From: Bacteroidales bacterium | GTDB taxonomy: Bacteria; Bacteroidota; Bacteroidia; Bacteroidales; UBA932 | DNA length: 64,000 bases | Direction: 5' to 3' | NCBI GenBank assembly: GCA_015060405.1 | Contig: SUYN01000001.1 | Coordinates: forward strand, 1-64,000 | Shown: in pieces, positions 26,847 to 36,676 of the stretch | Layout: every line of letters begins with the position of its first letter | Position numbering within the stretch: the first letter of the stretch is position 1 | Notes under the pieces: generated by a model | The model's database searches: none | Told to the model about the DNA's origin: nothing | The model's input: only the letters and a program-made list of their open reading frames with translations | Made by a program: the position numbers and the translations under genes

Positions 26847-28225
26847 CGATGGAACAGATCAGGAAGTACAAGTACTGGCAATGGAGGACTCTCATAGTCC
26901 TGATGGTTGCCTACATCCTTTATTACTTTTTGCGCAAGAACTTCAGCGCCGCACTCCCGGCGATGCAGGAGGAGCTGGGCATCACGAAGCTTCAGCTCGG
27001 TATATTCATAACCCTGAACGGCATCATCTACGGCCTGTCCAGATTCGTCAACGGCTTCATCGCGGACAGATGCAGCCGCAGGAAGCTGCTTTCCGGAGGA
27101 CTTATACTTTCTGCAGTCGTGAACTTCGCGATCGCCTTCAGTCCGAAACTCGACGGATTGTTCAACCTTCTTGACGCAGAAGGGAAAGCCACCCTGGGTC
27201 TTGTCTACCTCATCGGTTCCCTCTGGGTTGTGAACGGATATATCCATGGAATGGGCTATCCTCCGTGCGCCAGCCTCATGGCACACTGGTTCAAGCCTTC
27301 AGAGCTGGCGACCAAGCAGTCGATATGGAATGCCTCCCATTCCATCGGAGCCGGAGTGGTCATAGCCTTGTGCGGATGGATTCTTTCGCGTTTCGGGATG
27401 TCAGCATGGAATCTGTGCTTTGCCATCCCTGCCGCTATAGCCTTCATAGGAGCGATAATAGTCTTCTTCACTCTCCGTGACACTCCTTCATCCGTCGGTC
27501 TTCCCGAAATCGAAGAGCTTGACCACAAGGGAGCGGAAGGCAGCGCAGCAGCAGAGCAGCTCAAGGGCAAGGCGCACAGCCACTTCCTTAAAAGGCTTGT
27601 ATTCAAGAACCCGATCATCTGGATTCTTGCGGTCTCCAACTTCTGCATATACGTTATAAGGTTCACGATCCTGGAATGGGGAACATCGTTTCTCACCCAG
27701 TTCAAGGGATTCGACATCGCCATCTCAGCAAACATAGTAGCTTCTTCAGAGCTTATCGGAGGTGTGCTCGGAACCCTTGTGGCAGGCTGGTTCACTGACA
27801 GATTCATGAAGAACAGGGCCCACAGAACCTGCCTTCTGTGCACAATCGGAGCCACACTGTGCTTCTTCCTCTTCTGGAAGACCCCGCAGAATGCACACTG
27901 GATCGTCAGCGCCATACTGATCTGCCTGTCAGCCTTCTTCGTGTATGGTCCGCAGGCCCTCCTCGGCGTGGCGGCGTCACAGCAGGCGACCAAAAGAGCA
28001 TGCGCTACAGCCAACGGCATTCTCGGTATATTCGGATATGCAGCCACTACAATCGCCGGCATCGGCTTCGGTTACCTTGCCGACACTTTAGGATGGAACT
28101 CCGTATTTCTTGTTGCCGTCATATTCGGCATCCTGGGCTGTCTGGTGATCGCCACCTTGTGGAAGGCTCCCTCTGACGGCTACGAGAAGGCAGCCGAAGT
28201 GATGGAAGAGATAAAGTCCATATGA
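26843..28225 (+). CDS. MFS transporter, organophosphate:phosphate antiporter type (GlpT/UhpC-like)
   Basis: A 460-residue protein with 12 predicted membrane segments and the opening signature YYFLRKNFSAALPAMQEELG typical of the GlpT/UhpT/UhpC group. A YGLSRFVNG and FIADRCSRRK loop follows between helices 2 and 3. Members exchange glycerol-3-phosphate or hexose-phosphates for phosphate, and UhpC members act as sensors. The substrate cannot be decided here. The start overlaps the stop of the DUF4293 gene; an ATG six bases later is the alternative. A hairpin follows directly. Confidence 0.85.
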   Translation: MTMEQIRKYKYWQWRTLIVLMVAYILYYFLRKNFSAALPAMQEELGITKLQLGIFITLNGIIYGLSRFVNGFIADRCSRRKLLSGGLILSAVVNFAIAFSPKLDGLFNLLDAEGKATLGLVYLIGSLWVVNGYIHGMGYPPCASLMAHWFKPSELATKQSIWNASHSIGAGVVIALCGWILSRFGMSAWNLCFAIPAAIAFIGAIIVFFTLRDTPSSVGLPEIEELDHKGAEGSAAAEQLKGKAHSHFLKRLVFKNPIIWILAVSNFCIYVIRFTILEWGTSFLTQFKGFDIAISANIVASSELIGGVLGTLVAGWFTDRFMKNRAHRTCLLCTIGATLCFFLFWKTPQNAHWIVSAILICLSAFFVYGPQALLGVAASQQATKRACATANGILGIFGYAATTIAGIGFGYLADTLGWNSVFLVAVIFGILGCLVIATLWKAPSDGYEKAAEVMEEIKSI

Positions 28226-28230
28226 AGCAA

Positions 28231-28255
28231 AAGGGGATGTCGCTGACATCCCCTT
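28231..28255. terminator. Bidirectional terminator
   Basis: Inverted repeat 28231-28241 and 28245-28255 (11 bases, three-base loop) between the MFS gene and the convergent winged-helix gene. Confidence 0.75.
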
Positions 28256-28275
28256 CGCTTTTGTATGAAACGCGA

Positions 28276-28491
28276 TTACGCGTTGAGAGTGTAATACTCG
28301 CAAGACTTTGCGCCCTTCTCCTCAACCACCACGTTGATCTTGCCCTCACGAGCGAGCCATCCGAGAGCTGCGAAGAACTCAGCGCCTGCAAGTCCTGACT
28401 CCTTCTTGAGCTTAGTCTCAGTAAGCTTGCCGTTCTCATTGAGGAGGTTCCAGATAACACCTGCGTTTGTTCCAATGTTGTTGATTTCCAT
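28276..28491 (-). CDS. Small winged-helix protein (DUF2582-type)
   Basis: A 71-residue protein that fills a single winged-helix domain. Helix 1 is around GVIWNLLNENG, the helix-turn-helix is around KLTETKLKKESGLAGAEFFAALGWLAREG, quoted in parts, and the wing is at KINVVVEEKG. It belongs to the short DUF2582 winged-helix proteins abundant in Bacteroidota, whose target is unknown. Codon use is strongly biased, which suggests high expression. It has its own -7 box at 28574-28581 and no operon partner. Confidence 0.8.
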   Translation of the reverse strand: MEINNIGTNAGVIWNLLNENGKLTETKLKKESGLAGAEFFAALGWLAREGKINVVVEEKGAKSCEYYTLNA

Positions 28492-28573
28492 AATAATTAA
28501 TCAGTTTAAATTTGTAACCATTCTGGCATTGCTGCCATCTACACTTGTTTCTAACTATTTGATTTATCGGCTG

Positions 28574-28581
28574 CAAAGATA
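28574..28581 (-). promoter_or_regulatory. -7 box of the small winged-helix gene
   Basis: The minus strand reads TATCTTTG 82 bases ahead of the ATG, implying a leader of about 75 bases. Confidence 0.5.
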
Positions 28582-28689
28582 GTTAAAAATCATTATCATG
28601 CAAAACAGGTGGTAAAATAAATGAGGTATGACGCCCATAAACAGGCATCATTTAGGCAAAAAACGTTGCCTACTTAACAGAAAAATGCC

Positions 28690-28697
28690 TATATTTG
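28690..28697 (+). promoter_or_regulatory. -7 box of the tRNA-Gly gene
   Basis: The plus strand reads TATATTTG 13 bases ahead of the tRNA 5' end. A TTG 21 bases further upstream could serve as the -33 element. Confidence 0.6.
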
Positions 28698-28710
28698 CTT
28701 CAGTTTGATT

Positions 28711-28782
28711 GCGGGTGTAGCTCAGTGGTAGAGCATCGGCTTCCCAAGCCGAGGGCCGCGGGTTCGATCCCCGTCACCCGCT
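28711..28782 (+). tRNA. tRNA-Gly (anticodon CCC)
   Basis: The 72-base sequence folds into a full cloverleaf. It has an acceptor GCGGGTG/CACCCGC, D stem GCTC/GAGC, anticodon stem TCGGC/GCCGA with loop TTCCCAA (anticodon CCC), and a T arm with TTCGATC. The 3' CCA is not encoded. It stands alone between the small winged-helix gene and rluA, with its own promoter. Confidence 0.95.
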
Positions 28783-28871
28783 CAAAGATTTTCAAGACGT
28801 CAACAGCCGCACATTCCCTCGTGCAGTATGCGTCCCTCCCCTATGACCATAAGATGATATGACGGGCATCT

Positions 28872-29585
28872 TCATCTGCCCACTCCTTTCCATGATGACG
28901 GCACAGGCGCCTCAACATACATCTCCTCCTTCTTCACAGGATGGATGAAGGTAATGCTTCTGGCATGCAGGCTGATGCCGCCGTCAGGATTTGAACGCCT
29001 TGCGCCATACTTCAGGTCTCCCTTGATCGGACAGCCGAGATTGGAAAGCTGACAGCGGATCTGGTGGTGACGGCCTGTAAGAAGTTCCACCTCCACGAGG
29101 TGATAGCGGTCTGTACGGCCGATCTGTCTGTACTTGAGTTTCGCCAGCTTCGCATCCTTTCTTGCCGAGCCGGGACGGCAGACATAGGACTTGTTCTGCT
29201 TCTCGTTGCGCCACATCATGTCCTCGAGGGTCCCTTCGGACGGAACCGGCTCATTGCAGACAAGGGCCCAGTATATCTTGGAGACATTTCCGTCACGGAA
29301 CATGGCATTGAGTCTCTCGAGGGCCTTTGAGGTCTTCGCCAGAACCACTATGCCGCTCACCGGACGGTCCAGACGGTGAGGCAGGCCCATGAAGACCTGG
29401 CCAGGCTTGCCGTCACGCTGCGCTATGAAGGCCTTGAAGGTCTCGGTAAGGGGTTCGTCATCCGTCCTGTCACCCTGGACGATCTCGCCTGTCTTCTTGT
29501 TGACTACAAGGAGATGATTGTCTTCATATAGTATTCTGGCCGCAAGGTCATCATATTCCTCGCGAGGGAGTTCTCTGTAAATCAT
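28872..29585 (-). CDS. RluA family pseudouridine synthase
   Basis: A 237-residue catalytic-domain-only pseudouridine synthase that isomerises uridines in rRNA or tRNA. The catalytic motif HRLDRPVSG holds the Asp. LLTGRHHQIR and the C-terminal LHARSITFIHP motif match the family. No S4 domain is present, as in the short RluA/YqcB-like members, so the RNA target is uncertain. A -7-like TATTTTTG ends only four bases ahead of the ATG, so the transcript may be nearly leaderless. Confidence 0.88.
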   Translation of the reverse strand: MIYRELPREEYDDLAARILYEDNHLLVVNKKTGEIVQGDRTDDEPLTETFKAFIAQRDGKPGQVFMGLPHRLDRPVSGIVVLAKTSKALERLNAMFRDGNVSKIYWALVCNEPVPSEGTLEDMMWRNEKQNKSYVCRPGSARKDAKLAKLKYRQIGRTDRYHLVEVELLTGRHHQIRCQLSNLGCPIKGDLKYGARRSNPDGGISLHARSITFIHPVKKEEMYVEAPVPSSWKGVGR

Positions 29586-29617
29586 GTCACAAAAATAGCA
29601 AATATGTCATTACATCG

Positions 29618-29666
29618 GTCACGATGTCACATAAAAACTGACATTTTGACATATATTTTCACATCG
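29618..29666. promoter_or_regulatory. Possible regulatory inverted motif upstream of dnaK
   Basis: The dnaK upstream gap (164 bases) holds an imperfect inverted repeat, CGATGT near 29620 and ACATCG at 29661-29666. It encloses two TGACAT half-sites, including TTGACATAT at 29646-29654. No exact TAnnTTTG box is seen ahead of dnaK, so transcription may depend on an alternative factor. This is a pattern observation only. Confidence 0.3.
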
Positions 29667-29749
29667 CAGGCAATGGCACAAGTTTCGATATTATCCCGGC
29701 GTCAGACAAAACGGAAATTAAGATCAAATAAATAAAAAGTAACAGAATT

Positions 29750-31645
29750 ATGGGAAAAATCATTGGTATTGACCTTGGAACCACCAACTCATGCGTGGCA
29801 GTGATGGAAGGTAACGAACCTACCGTCATCATCAACAATGAAGGACAGAGAACAACCCCTTCAGTGGTAGCATTCACTGACGGAGGTGAAAGAAAGATCG
29901 GTAACCCTGCAAAGCGTCAGGCCATCACAAACCCTCACAAGACAATCTTCTCCATCAAGAGATTCATGGGTGAGAAGTACAGCCAGGTGACAGGTGACAT
30001 CAACCGTGTCCCTTACAAGGTTGTAAAGGGTGATAACGACACTCCGCGTGTCGACATTGACAACCGCCTCTATTCACCGCAGGAGATCTCTGCAATGATT
30101 CTTCAGAAGATGAAGAAGACTGCGGAGGAATACCTCGGACAGGAAGTTACAGAGGCTGTCATCACAGTTCCAGCATACTTCTCGGACTCACAGCGTCAGG
30201 CGACAAAGGAGGCTGGCCAGATCGCAGGTCTCGATGTGAAGCGTATCATCAACGAGCCTACTGCAGCCGCTCTTGCATACGGTCTTGACAAGCAGAACAA
30301 GGACATGAAGATCGCCGTATATGACCTCGGTGGCGGTACATTCGATATCTCTATCATGGACCTCGGAGACGGCGTGTTCGAAGTTCTTTCTACAAACGGA
30401 GACACTCACCTCGGAGGTGACGACTTCGACCAGGTGATCATCGACTGGCTTGCAGCCGAGTTCGCTTCAGAGAACGGCGGCATCGACCTCAAGAAGGACC
30501 CTATGGCCCTCCAGAGACTCAAGGAAGCCGCCGAGAAGGCTAAGATCGAGCTCTCAAGCCAGACTTCTACAGAGATCAACCTCCCTTACATCATGCCTGT
30601 GGACGGTATGCCTAAGCACCTTGTGAAGACTCTCACAAGAGCTAAGTTCGAGATGCTTGCAGACCACCTCATCCAGAAGACAATCGAGCCATGCCGCAAG
30701 GCGCTCCAGGATGCCGGCCTCAACGCATCTGAGATCAGTGAGGTTCTCCTCGTAGGCGGTTCGACACGTATCCCTGCAATCCAGGCGGTGGTAGAGAAGT
30801 TCTTCGGAAAGGCACCTAACAAGAGCGTGAACCCGGATGAGGTCGTGGCCATGGGTGCTGCCATCCAGGGTGGTGTACTCGCAGGTGATGTGAAGGACGT
30901 GCTTCTGCTCGACGTCACTCCGCTTTCACTCGGTATCGAGACACTCGGAGGTGTGATGACAAAGCTCATCGAGGCCAACACAACCATCCCTACCAAGAAA
31001 TCACAGGTGTTCTCTACAGCCGCGGACAACCAGCCTGCTGTTGACGTACACGTTCTTCAGGGAGAGCGTCCGATGGCAAAGGACAACAAGCTCATCGGAA
31101 ACTTCATCCTTGACGGTATCGCACCTGCACCGAGAGGTGTACCTCAGATCGAGGTGACCTTCGATATAGATGCCAACGGTATCCTCAATGTTTCCGCAAA
31201 GGACAAGGCTACCGGCAAGGAGCAGAACATCCGTATCGAAGCTTCTTCAGGACTTTCTGACGCGGAGATCCAGAGAATGAGAGACGAGGCTAAGGCAAAT
31301 GAGGCAGCTGACAAGGCTGAGAAGGAGCGTATCGACAAGATCAACAACGCTGATGCGATGTGCTTCCAGACAGAGAAGAACCTCAAGGAGTATGGTGACA
31401 AGATTCCTGCAGAGAAGAAGACTGCAATCGAGAATGCCATGAACTCTCTCAAGGAGGCTGTCAAGGCTCAGAACGTCGCTGACATCGACAAGTATAACGC
31501 AGAGCTCGAGGCAGCATGGCATGCAGCATCAGAGGACATGGCAAAGGCCGCTCAGGCAGGTCCTCAGCCAGGAGCGCAGCAGGGCCCATTCGGTGGCCAG
31601 GCAGGCCCACAGGGCGCAGACGACCAGGGCGTAGACGAGCAGTAG
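29750..31645 (+). CDS. dnaK: Chaperone protein DnaK (Hsp70)
   Basis: A 631-residue Hsp70. The nucleotide-binding domain holds [14 protein letters not shown] and the [14 protein letters not shown] phosphate loop. It is followed by the linker [12 protein letters not shown], the substrate-binding beta domain and a helical lid. The Gly/Gln/Pro-rich tail ends in DEQ-type residues rather than the Proteobacterial EEVKDKK. It binds unfolded peptides with DnaJ and GrpE, neither of which is in this window. Codon bias is strong. A perfect 20-base-pair terminator follows, and the upstream gap holds inverted motifs that may be regulatory. Confidence 0.98.
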   Translation: MGKIIGIDLGTTNSCVAVMEGNEPTVIINNEGQRTTPSVVAFTDGGERKIGNPAKRQAITNPHKTIFSIKRFMGEKYSQVTGDINRVPYKVVKGDNDTPRVDIDNRLYSPQEISAMILQKMKKTAEEYLGQEVTEAVITVPAYFSDSQRQATKEAGQIAGLDVKRIINEPTAAALAYGLDKQNKDMKIAVYDLGGGTFDISIMDLGDGVFEVLSTNGDTHLGGDDFDQVIIDWLAAEFASENGGIDLKKDPMALQRLKEAAEKAKIELSSQTSTEINLPYIMPVDGMPKHLVKTLTRAKFEMLADHLIQKTIEPCRKALQDAGLNASEISEVLLVGGSTRIPAIQAVVEKFFGKAPNKSVNPDEVVAMGAAIQGGVLAGDVKDVLLLDVTPLSLGIETLGGVMTKLIEANTTIPTKKSQVFSTAADNQPAVDVHVLQGERPMAKDNKLIGNFILDGIAPAPRGVPQIEVTFDIDANGILNVSAKDKATGKEQNIRIEASSGLSDAEIQRMRDEAKANEAADKAEKERIDKINNADAMCFQTEKNLKEYGDKIPAEKKTAIENAMNSLKEAVKAQNVADIDKYNAELEAAWHAASEDMAKAAQAGPQPGAQQGPFGGQAGPQGADDQGVDEQ

Positions 31646-31654
31646 ACCTGCTTG

Positions 31655-31698
31655 ATACAATAAAAGAGGATGACTCGGGTCATCCTCTTTTATTGTAT
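31655..31698. terminator. Bidirectional terminator after dnaK
   Basis: A perfect 20-base inverted repeat (31655-31674 and 31679-31698) with loop TCGG and AT-rich outer ends. It separates dnaK from the convergent nine-gene locus and is the strongest hairpin seen in the window. Confidence 0.9.
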
Positions 31699-31717
31699 CT
31701 GACTATAACAACAGTGA

Positions 31718-32185
31718 CTACTGTTCTATTTCATATGGAATAGATTCGACACGGATGAAGTGCTGGACGAAGTCGGGGTCGTCAACTGCGATCCAGGTCA
31801 TTTCAGTCGCGGTGAGGTCCTTGACCATATAGCTGTGCTGCCAGAGGCCCTCGTCATTGTCATATTTTCCGTTGATGACGGCTCCGCTGATGACATCCAT
31901 TGTGATGTTGAACTCTCCTGTGACATAGTGAGGAATTCCGCTGAAGCTGTCCATTGTCTGCCACATCCTGTAAGTCTGGTCATTGCGGACAAACTTGATG
32001 TACATCTCAGTCCCTTCCGCAAGAGGTCTGCCTTTCCATGAGTCAAGCCGCCAGTTTCCAGAAATCGTGTTTGAGTTCACTTCGAGGTACTCGATGACCT
32101 CTACCGGTTTCTCTGTGCAGGAAACAGCCATGAGGAGGGCCGGAAACAGGATGAAGAGCAAAATTCTTCTAACAATTGTATTCAT
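31718..32185 (-). CDS. Lipocalin-like lipoprotein, unknown function
   Basis: A 155-residue protein with a lipoprotein signal (lipobox Cys at about residue 23 in MAVSC). It has a compact beta-rich body of about 120 residues starting ISGNWRLDSWKG, typical of the small lipocalin-like domains common in Bacteroidota. These probably bind small hydrophobic ligands or act as folding or regulatory lipoproteins. It is the last gene of the SusC/SusD-LRR-subtilase operon, 16 bases after the DUF1573 gene, and is followed by the dnaK terminator. Confidence 0.7.
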   Translation of the reverse strand: MNTIVRRILLFILFPALLMAVSCTEKPVEVIEYLEVNSNTISGNWRLDSWKGRPLAEGTEMYIKFVRNDQTYRMWQTMDSFSGIPHYVTGEFNITMDVISGAVINGKYDNDEGLWQHSYMVKDLTATEMTWIAVDDPDFVQHFIRVESIPYEIEQ

Positions 32186-32201
32186 ATCTTTATATATTTC
32201 T

Positions 32202-32981
32202 TTATTCTACCTTAATCTTTATCGATGACTGACTTGGCGGAAGTCCCATATCCTTGAGCACCAACAGGTACTCCTTCCTTCTTTTCACATCCGCCGTCGG
32301 ATCATAAGTAATGACGATCTGCCCTTCTTCCCCCTTCCCTACCGTCTCCGGTTCGCTTCTGAACTGCAGGCTGCCGGGCAGAAGCATATCCTCGCAGCGG
32401 AGGGTGACTGGAGCGTCGCTTACATTCATATATACTAGCGTCTGGACCGATCTGTTTCTGGCACTGACCTTGATCTCCTTGCTTCTGAGTCTGATCTTTC
32501 CCATATCAACAGGGAACTCACCTGACTTGTCTGCACCTGAGGAGACCTTGACTGAAAGCCGAAGGGTCGCTGACGGCTGTATATTCCCGTCCGTATATAC
32601 GAATATCCTCCTTTCAAAACTTCCCGGGTGGCCTTTCGGATCATATACGACCTTGACAGTGGCATATTCTCCCGGCGCCACGGCCTTCCTGTCGCAGGTC
32701 GCCTGGACGCAGGAACAGGTGGAAACTATACGGCTTACGGTCAAAGAGTTCCGGGACAGGTTCCGGAAAGTGTAGGTAAAGCTTTCCGGAGCGTCATCTT
32801 CCGTCATAGGCTCCGCTGCTATGTGAACCCTGTCAAACTCGAGTGCATTGCTGTCTGGAGCAAGCTTGGGATTGGACACGCTGTCAAGCTTTTCCCTGCT
32901 GACGATGCGTATCTGGGCCGGAAGCGCAATCTGCCAGAGCGTCAGCACACACAGCAATAATATGAGCCTTCTCTCCTTCAT
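32202..32981 (-). CDS. Secreted DUF1573 domain protein
   Basis: A 259-residue protein with a signal peptide (about 1-22, ending LPA). A DUF1573 Ig-like domain lies at about 60-150, with the family pattern FTYTFRNLSRNSL, STCSCVQATC and APGEYATVKVVYDPKG. A second beta domain runs to the C-terminus with GQIVITYDPTADVKRR. DUF1573 domains resemble ASH/MSP-type Ig folds and occur on exported Bacteroidota proteins of unknown role. Its start shares one base with the subtilase stop, so it is translationally coupled to the protease. Confidence 0.8.
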   Translation of the reverse strand: MKERRLILLLCVLTLWQIALPAQIRIVSREKLDSVSNPKLAPDSNALEFDRVHIAAEPMTEDDAPESFTYTFRNLSRNSLTVSRIVSTCSCVQATCDRKAVAPGEYATVKVVYDPKGHPGSFERRIFVYTDGNIQPSATLRLSVKVSSGADKSGEFPVDMGKIRLRSKEIKVSARNRSVQTLVYMNVSDAPVTLRCEDMLLPGSLQFRSEPETVGKGEEGQIVITYDPTADVKRRKEYLLVLKDMGLPPSQSSIKIKVE

Positions 32982-35026
32982 TAAAGCCAGCCTGAATTGT
33001 CTGCCTTATTTCTTACAGTTATGACAAACGACTGCGCCTTGCCGTCGCTGGACTTCACTACAGCTGGAGTCTGTCCTTCCGCAAGGCCCTCGAACACAAG
33101 TCTTCCTGAAGCATCTTTGCTGCACGTAGCCACAGCAGGGTTCTCCACAGTCACCGTGTATTCAAGGCTGTCACCATTCTCGAAGTACATTGACGGAACC
33201 AGAGTATTCCTGCCGCCGACTGCAAGATAGACATTAGGGAATGTCATGTCTGCACCGGCGCCGTCAATTGCACAAAGGAGTTCGTACGCATTGACCTGAC
33301 CTGCTCCCATTTTTCCTTTATAATCATTGAGGCTGAAGGACTGAAGATGGTTGTGCTGAAGATCCGCAACAAATTTATAGTAGAGTTTCGGAGCGTCATA
33401 ATTCCACTTATCCTCGAGAGGAGTACATGTAGAATAGACCAGTTCCTTAAATTCCTCTGCCTTGAAATGCCTCCGGTTCTGAGCCGCATAGGACAGTCCG
33501 AGAGCTAAGACTCCTGAAACATGAGGACAAGCCATAGAGGTTCCCTCCATGTAACCATAACCAGTTTCACTTACATGATATGGCACGGTAGACAATATGC
33601 AGCCTATGAGTCCCATGTCATAACCTTCGCCATATTCATAATAATAGTCCTGGTCTCCGCCCGGAGCAGATATAGAGGTACCGCCACCATAATTGCTGTA
33701 CACCGCAGGAGTAAAATCGCCAGCCGTACCGGCGACAGAAAGGAAATCCGGATATGCTCCGGGATATCCGGCAAGAGGTGCTGATTCATTACCTCCCGCA
33801 AAGACTGCTATACCTCCATCAATAACGCCATCAGGAGAACCCGCAGAATGAGTAAAATAGTCGAGGGCCATCTTTTCGAGTACATTGTACTCTTCCCACT
33901 CCTTGTCAGTAGCGTACATCGGAGCTCCCCAATCCATAGGATTAGCTGCTCCTGATGTATAGCCCCAGCTGCACTGAAGTATCACAGCCCCGTTATCTGC
34001 GGCATATTTAATAGCTCTCACTTCATCCAGCAGAGTTCCTGCGTACGCTCCTGAAAAGATCTGGCATGACATTACCTTCACTCCGGGCTGTGTGCCATTT
34101 CCTCCGGCAATGGAGCTGACACCTATGCCGTTGTTATTTGTTGCCGCTATGACACCGGCCACATGGGTTCCATGTCCGGTATCATAGATATCGTCTGTCA
34201 GGATATTGCCTATATTCTCCACAAAGTTGAATCCGTGATAATCTCCGGAATATCCGTTTCCGTCATTATCCTCATGTGATCCCTTGATCTCGTCTTCATT
34301 GACCCACAGGCTGGTCTGGAGATCCGGATGTGTAATATCTATTCCTTCATCAAGGACAGCCACGACGATTGACGGATGGCCGGTTGACTTTCCCCATGCC
34401 TTCTCGACCTGGACATCTGCTCCTTGCACAAACTTGGTAGGGCCAAGTGTTCCATCGTTGACAAGATTCCACTGAAGAGGAAGATGCTCGTCATCAAAGG
34501 TAGCGTCAGAGGCAGATCTGGTGGCGGTCAGTCTGGCCAGCATATCCGGAGTAAGAGGCTGGGCCTTCTTCCATGAAGCCCTCTTGAGCCTGTGATTAGC
34601 CAGGACCTTCGACACCTCTCCAAGTTTTGAAAACTCGGCAGCAACAGTCTCGATCTGATGTTCCTCACTGAATCTGACCACGTACCACAGATCAAGCCCG
34701 GCCTCACGTGCCTTATGCTCAGTCTTCGGGTCACATGGGAATACCCTCTCTATTTCATAAGCTCCTACGATATCCAGGACCTGATCCACATTGACAACCC
34801 CAATTCTTTCACCAGTGCTTCTGGTAAGACCGGCCTTCTCCAGGACATCAGCCACCTCTCTATCAAAACGCACGAGGAGCTCTCCCTCCATATATTCTTC
34901 CGAAACCTGCGGAAGGGTGTCCGGCTGATATCCGGCAGGCTGTTCCTCTGTAGAGCAGCCTGCGAGAGCCAGTACAAGGGCGGCAACCGCAATATAACGA
35001 TTATAACATCTTGATTTCATATACAT
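32981..35026 (-). CDS. Lipoprotein subtilase (S8 family serine peptidase)
   Basis: A 681-residue protein with a lipobox Cys at about residue 24 (LALAGC) and an N-terminal propeptide region (about 40-170). The S8 domain has D226 (AVLDEG), H285 (GHGTHVAG), oxyanion N411 (AGGNES) and S495 (GTSMACPH), so the catalytic set is complete. A C-terminal beta domain (about 585-681) resembles a BACON/Ig module. The lipid anchor suggests location on the outer membrane or cell surface. It is embedded in a SusC/SusD operon with zero spacing to the LRR gene before it and one base overlap to DUF1573, so it probably trims protein or peptide substrates for import. Confidence 0.9.
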   Translation of the reverse strand: MYMKSRCYNRYIAVAALVLALAGCSTEEQPAGYQPDTLPQVSEEYMEGELLVRFDREVADVLEKAGLTRSTGERIGVVNVDQVLDIVGAYEIERVFPCDPKTEHKAREAGLDLWYVVRFSEEHQIETVAAEFSKLGEVSKVLANHRLKRASWKKAQPLTPDMLARLTATRSASDATFDDEHLPLQWNLVNDGTLGPTKFVQGADVQVEKAWGKSTGHPSIVVAVLDEGIDITHPDLQTSLWVNEDEIKGSHEDNDGNGYSGDYHGFNFVENIGNILTDDIYDTGHGTHVAGVIAATNNNGIGVSSIAGGNGTQPGVKVMSCQIFSGAYAGTLLDEVRAIKYAADNGAVILQCSWGYTSGAANPMDWGAPMYATDKEWEEYNVLEKMALDYFTHSAGSPDGVIDGGIAVFAGGNESAPLAGYPGAYPDFLSVAGTAGDFTPAVYSNYGGGTSISAPGGDQDYYYEYGEGYDMGLIGCILSTVPYHVSETGYGYMEGTSMACPHVSGVLALGLSYAAQNRRHFKAEEFKELVYSTCTPLEDKWNYDAPKLYYKFVADLQHNHLQSFSLNDYKGKMGAGQVNAYELLCAIDGAGADMTFPNVYLAVGGRNTLVPSMYFENGDSLEYTVTVENPAVATCSKDASGRLVFEGLAEGQTPAVVKSSDGKAQSFVITVRNKADNSGWL

Positions 35027-36676
35027 CTACTCCTCCTTGAGATTTTTGGGGTTATAGAACTTATTTGTATAATGCTCGTAATAGTAGTCCAGGCTTGGCG
35101 GTTCATTCGAGAATCCGGCAGACACTCCGTCAACCGTCTTGCCTTCCTGAAGGAAGACAAGCGAAAACGGAATCCACAGGTCAAGTTTCGGATGATAAAG
35201 GAGCCATTCCGGAAGTCGTCCATAAAGACGGTTGAGATTGATTGCAAAATAATCAGTGTCCGGAAGGACCTTAGGGAGTCCGATCAGGATATCAGGAAGA
35301 GTGTCACTTGCATGAACCTCCTCTGCCGTCCACTTCTCGGGATAATCCTCCATATCAGGGATTTCTCCATGAAGATAGTTTACAGACAGACGGATCGTAT
35401 CCAACTGTTTCCATTCCAGGATCCGTCTCGGGAAAGACCTTTCCCCCTGTGCATCAGCCGGCGTCTCGTCTATAAGTCCGCCGTAATCATCGTATGTCGT
35501 ATTCTTCAGGTCATAAATGGTCCTTCTCGTGTTCGTATTCAGATGAAGTGCATGAAGAGAAGGAAAGTTCTCCGGAGTAAGGATATCCGGAATCTCCTGG
35601 AAATTATTCGAGCTCAGGTCCAGATACTCCAGATTTGACAGATTGCGGAAACTGTCAGGCAGAGAGGTAAGACCGTAGGCTCCAATGGTAAGTCGCTTCA
35701 GTCCGGTAAGTGTCGTGATGTATTCCCCTGGATCAAGGTCCTTGAGAAATGAATTTGAGTTGCTGTAGAAATACAGTTCCTCTGCCGCAGTCAGATACTG
35801 TACCTCATAAGGCAGGGGTTCCTTTGTATCGAACAGGAAGAATTCGGCAGAGCGTACACGTCCCTTGTTCGGGCCGGACTTCCAGACGCTCACACCCTCC
35901 CAATGCTCCATCCTTTCAGCAACCTCATACTCATCCCATGCATTCATGGCCCTTCTGATTGCAATCAATGCGAGGGAGTCTCCCTGCACCGTATTCGCCG
36001 GTATAGAGACGGATGCTTTCTGCGACACCTCCAGCATATCATTACGGCCCAGCTCAACATCATCAACAGGCTCGAAAGAGATCACCGCATTCCTTTTCAC
36101 ATCACGTGTATTGACCTTCCAGTCAAAATGCACTACTGTGTTTCTCGGTCTTGCTCCCCTGTCAAGCCTGAGTTCTTCCTTATCGTACTGCAGCCAGTTC
36201 CTTGCCTCCTCAGGAATGACGACATTGAAATCCACATTAGCATTGACGAGAACATCGAAAGAACGCTTGTCATAGTCGTCGTATTCGGCGATCTCCACCT
36301 TCTGCTCTTTAAGTGATATCGAATAATCGAATCCTTTCTGAGTAATGGTGAATTCTTCATGGTCAGAGGTGCTCAAATTATTGATACGCACCACACCCGT
36401 ACGCGAAGTCACCGCCAGTGCAGAGTCTATGATGATTTCACATTCTATGGTTCCGATGCCGTTAGATGGAGACACCGTTATCCATGGTTCCTGAACCATG
36501 GCCGTCCATTTGTCGGATGAGGACACCGTAACCTTCCTGACACATCCGGCAGGTCCCACCTCTATGTTACCGGCATCGACTCCAAACGGGACATCCGGAT
36601 TTTCTTCGACGCAGGCTATTGAAGTACAAAGGACTGCAAGAAAAAACAATATATTCTTTTTCATCATCATCTTCAT
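35027..36676 (-). CDS. BACON and leucine-rich-repeat surface lipoprotein
   Basis: A 549-residue protein with a signal peptide and lipobox-like Cys near residue 22 (TSIAC). Two BACON-type beta domains (about 35-115 and 120-215, each with a WITVSPSNG- or NWLQYD-like motif) are followed by a short LRR block (about 300-480). The LRR block includes TSLPDSFRNLSNLEYLDLSSNNFQEIP in parts. BACON domains bind glycans or mucin-like surfaces and LRRs bind proteins, so this is a plausible substrate-binding lipoprotein. It abuts the other LRR gene and the protease gene with no intergenic bases. Confidence 0.75.
   Translation of the reverse strand: MKMMMKKNILFFLAVLCTSIACVEENPDVPFGVDAGNIEVGPAGCVRKVTVSSSDKWTAMVQEPWITVSPSNGIGTIECEIIIDSALAVTSRTGVVRINNLSTSDHEEFTITQKGFDYSISLKEQKVEIAEYDDYDKRSFDVLVNANVDFNVVIPEEARNWLQYDKEELRLDRGARPRNTVVHFDWKVNTRDVKRNAVISFEPVDDVELGRNDMLEVSQKASVSIPANTVQGDSLALIAIRRAMNAWDEYEVAERMEHWEGVSVWKSGPNKGRVRSAEFFLFDTKEPLPYEVQYLTAAEELYFYSNSNSFLKDLDPGEYITTLTGLKRLTIGAYGLTSLPDSFRNLSNLEYLDLSSNNFQEIPDILTPENFPSLHALHLNTNTRRTIYDLKNTTYDDYGGLIDETPADAQGERSFPRRILEWKQLDTIRLSVNYLHGEIPDMEDYPEKWTAEEVHASDTLPDILIGLPKVLPDTDYFAINLNRLYGRLPEWLLYHPKLDLWIPFSLVFLQEGKTVDGVSAGFSNEPPSLDYYYEHYTNKFYNPKNLKEE

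Noticed and set aside
28792..28875. 27-codon frame overlapping the rluA stop (ATGA)
   Set aside because: It is very short with no promoter of its own and no family; chance overlap is the simpler explanation.
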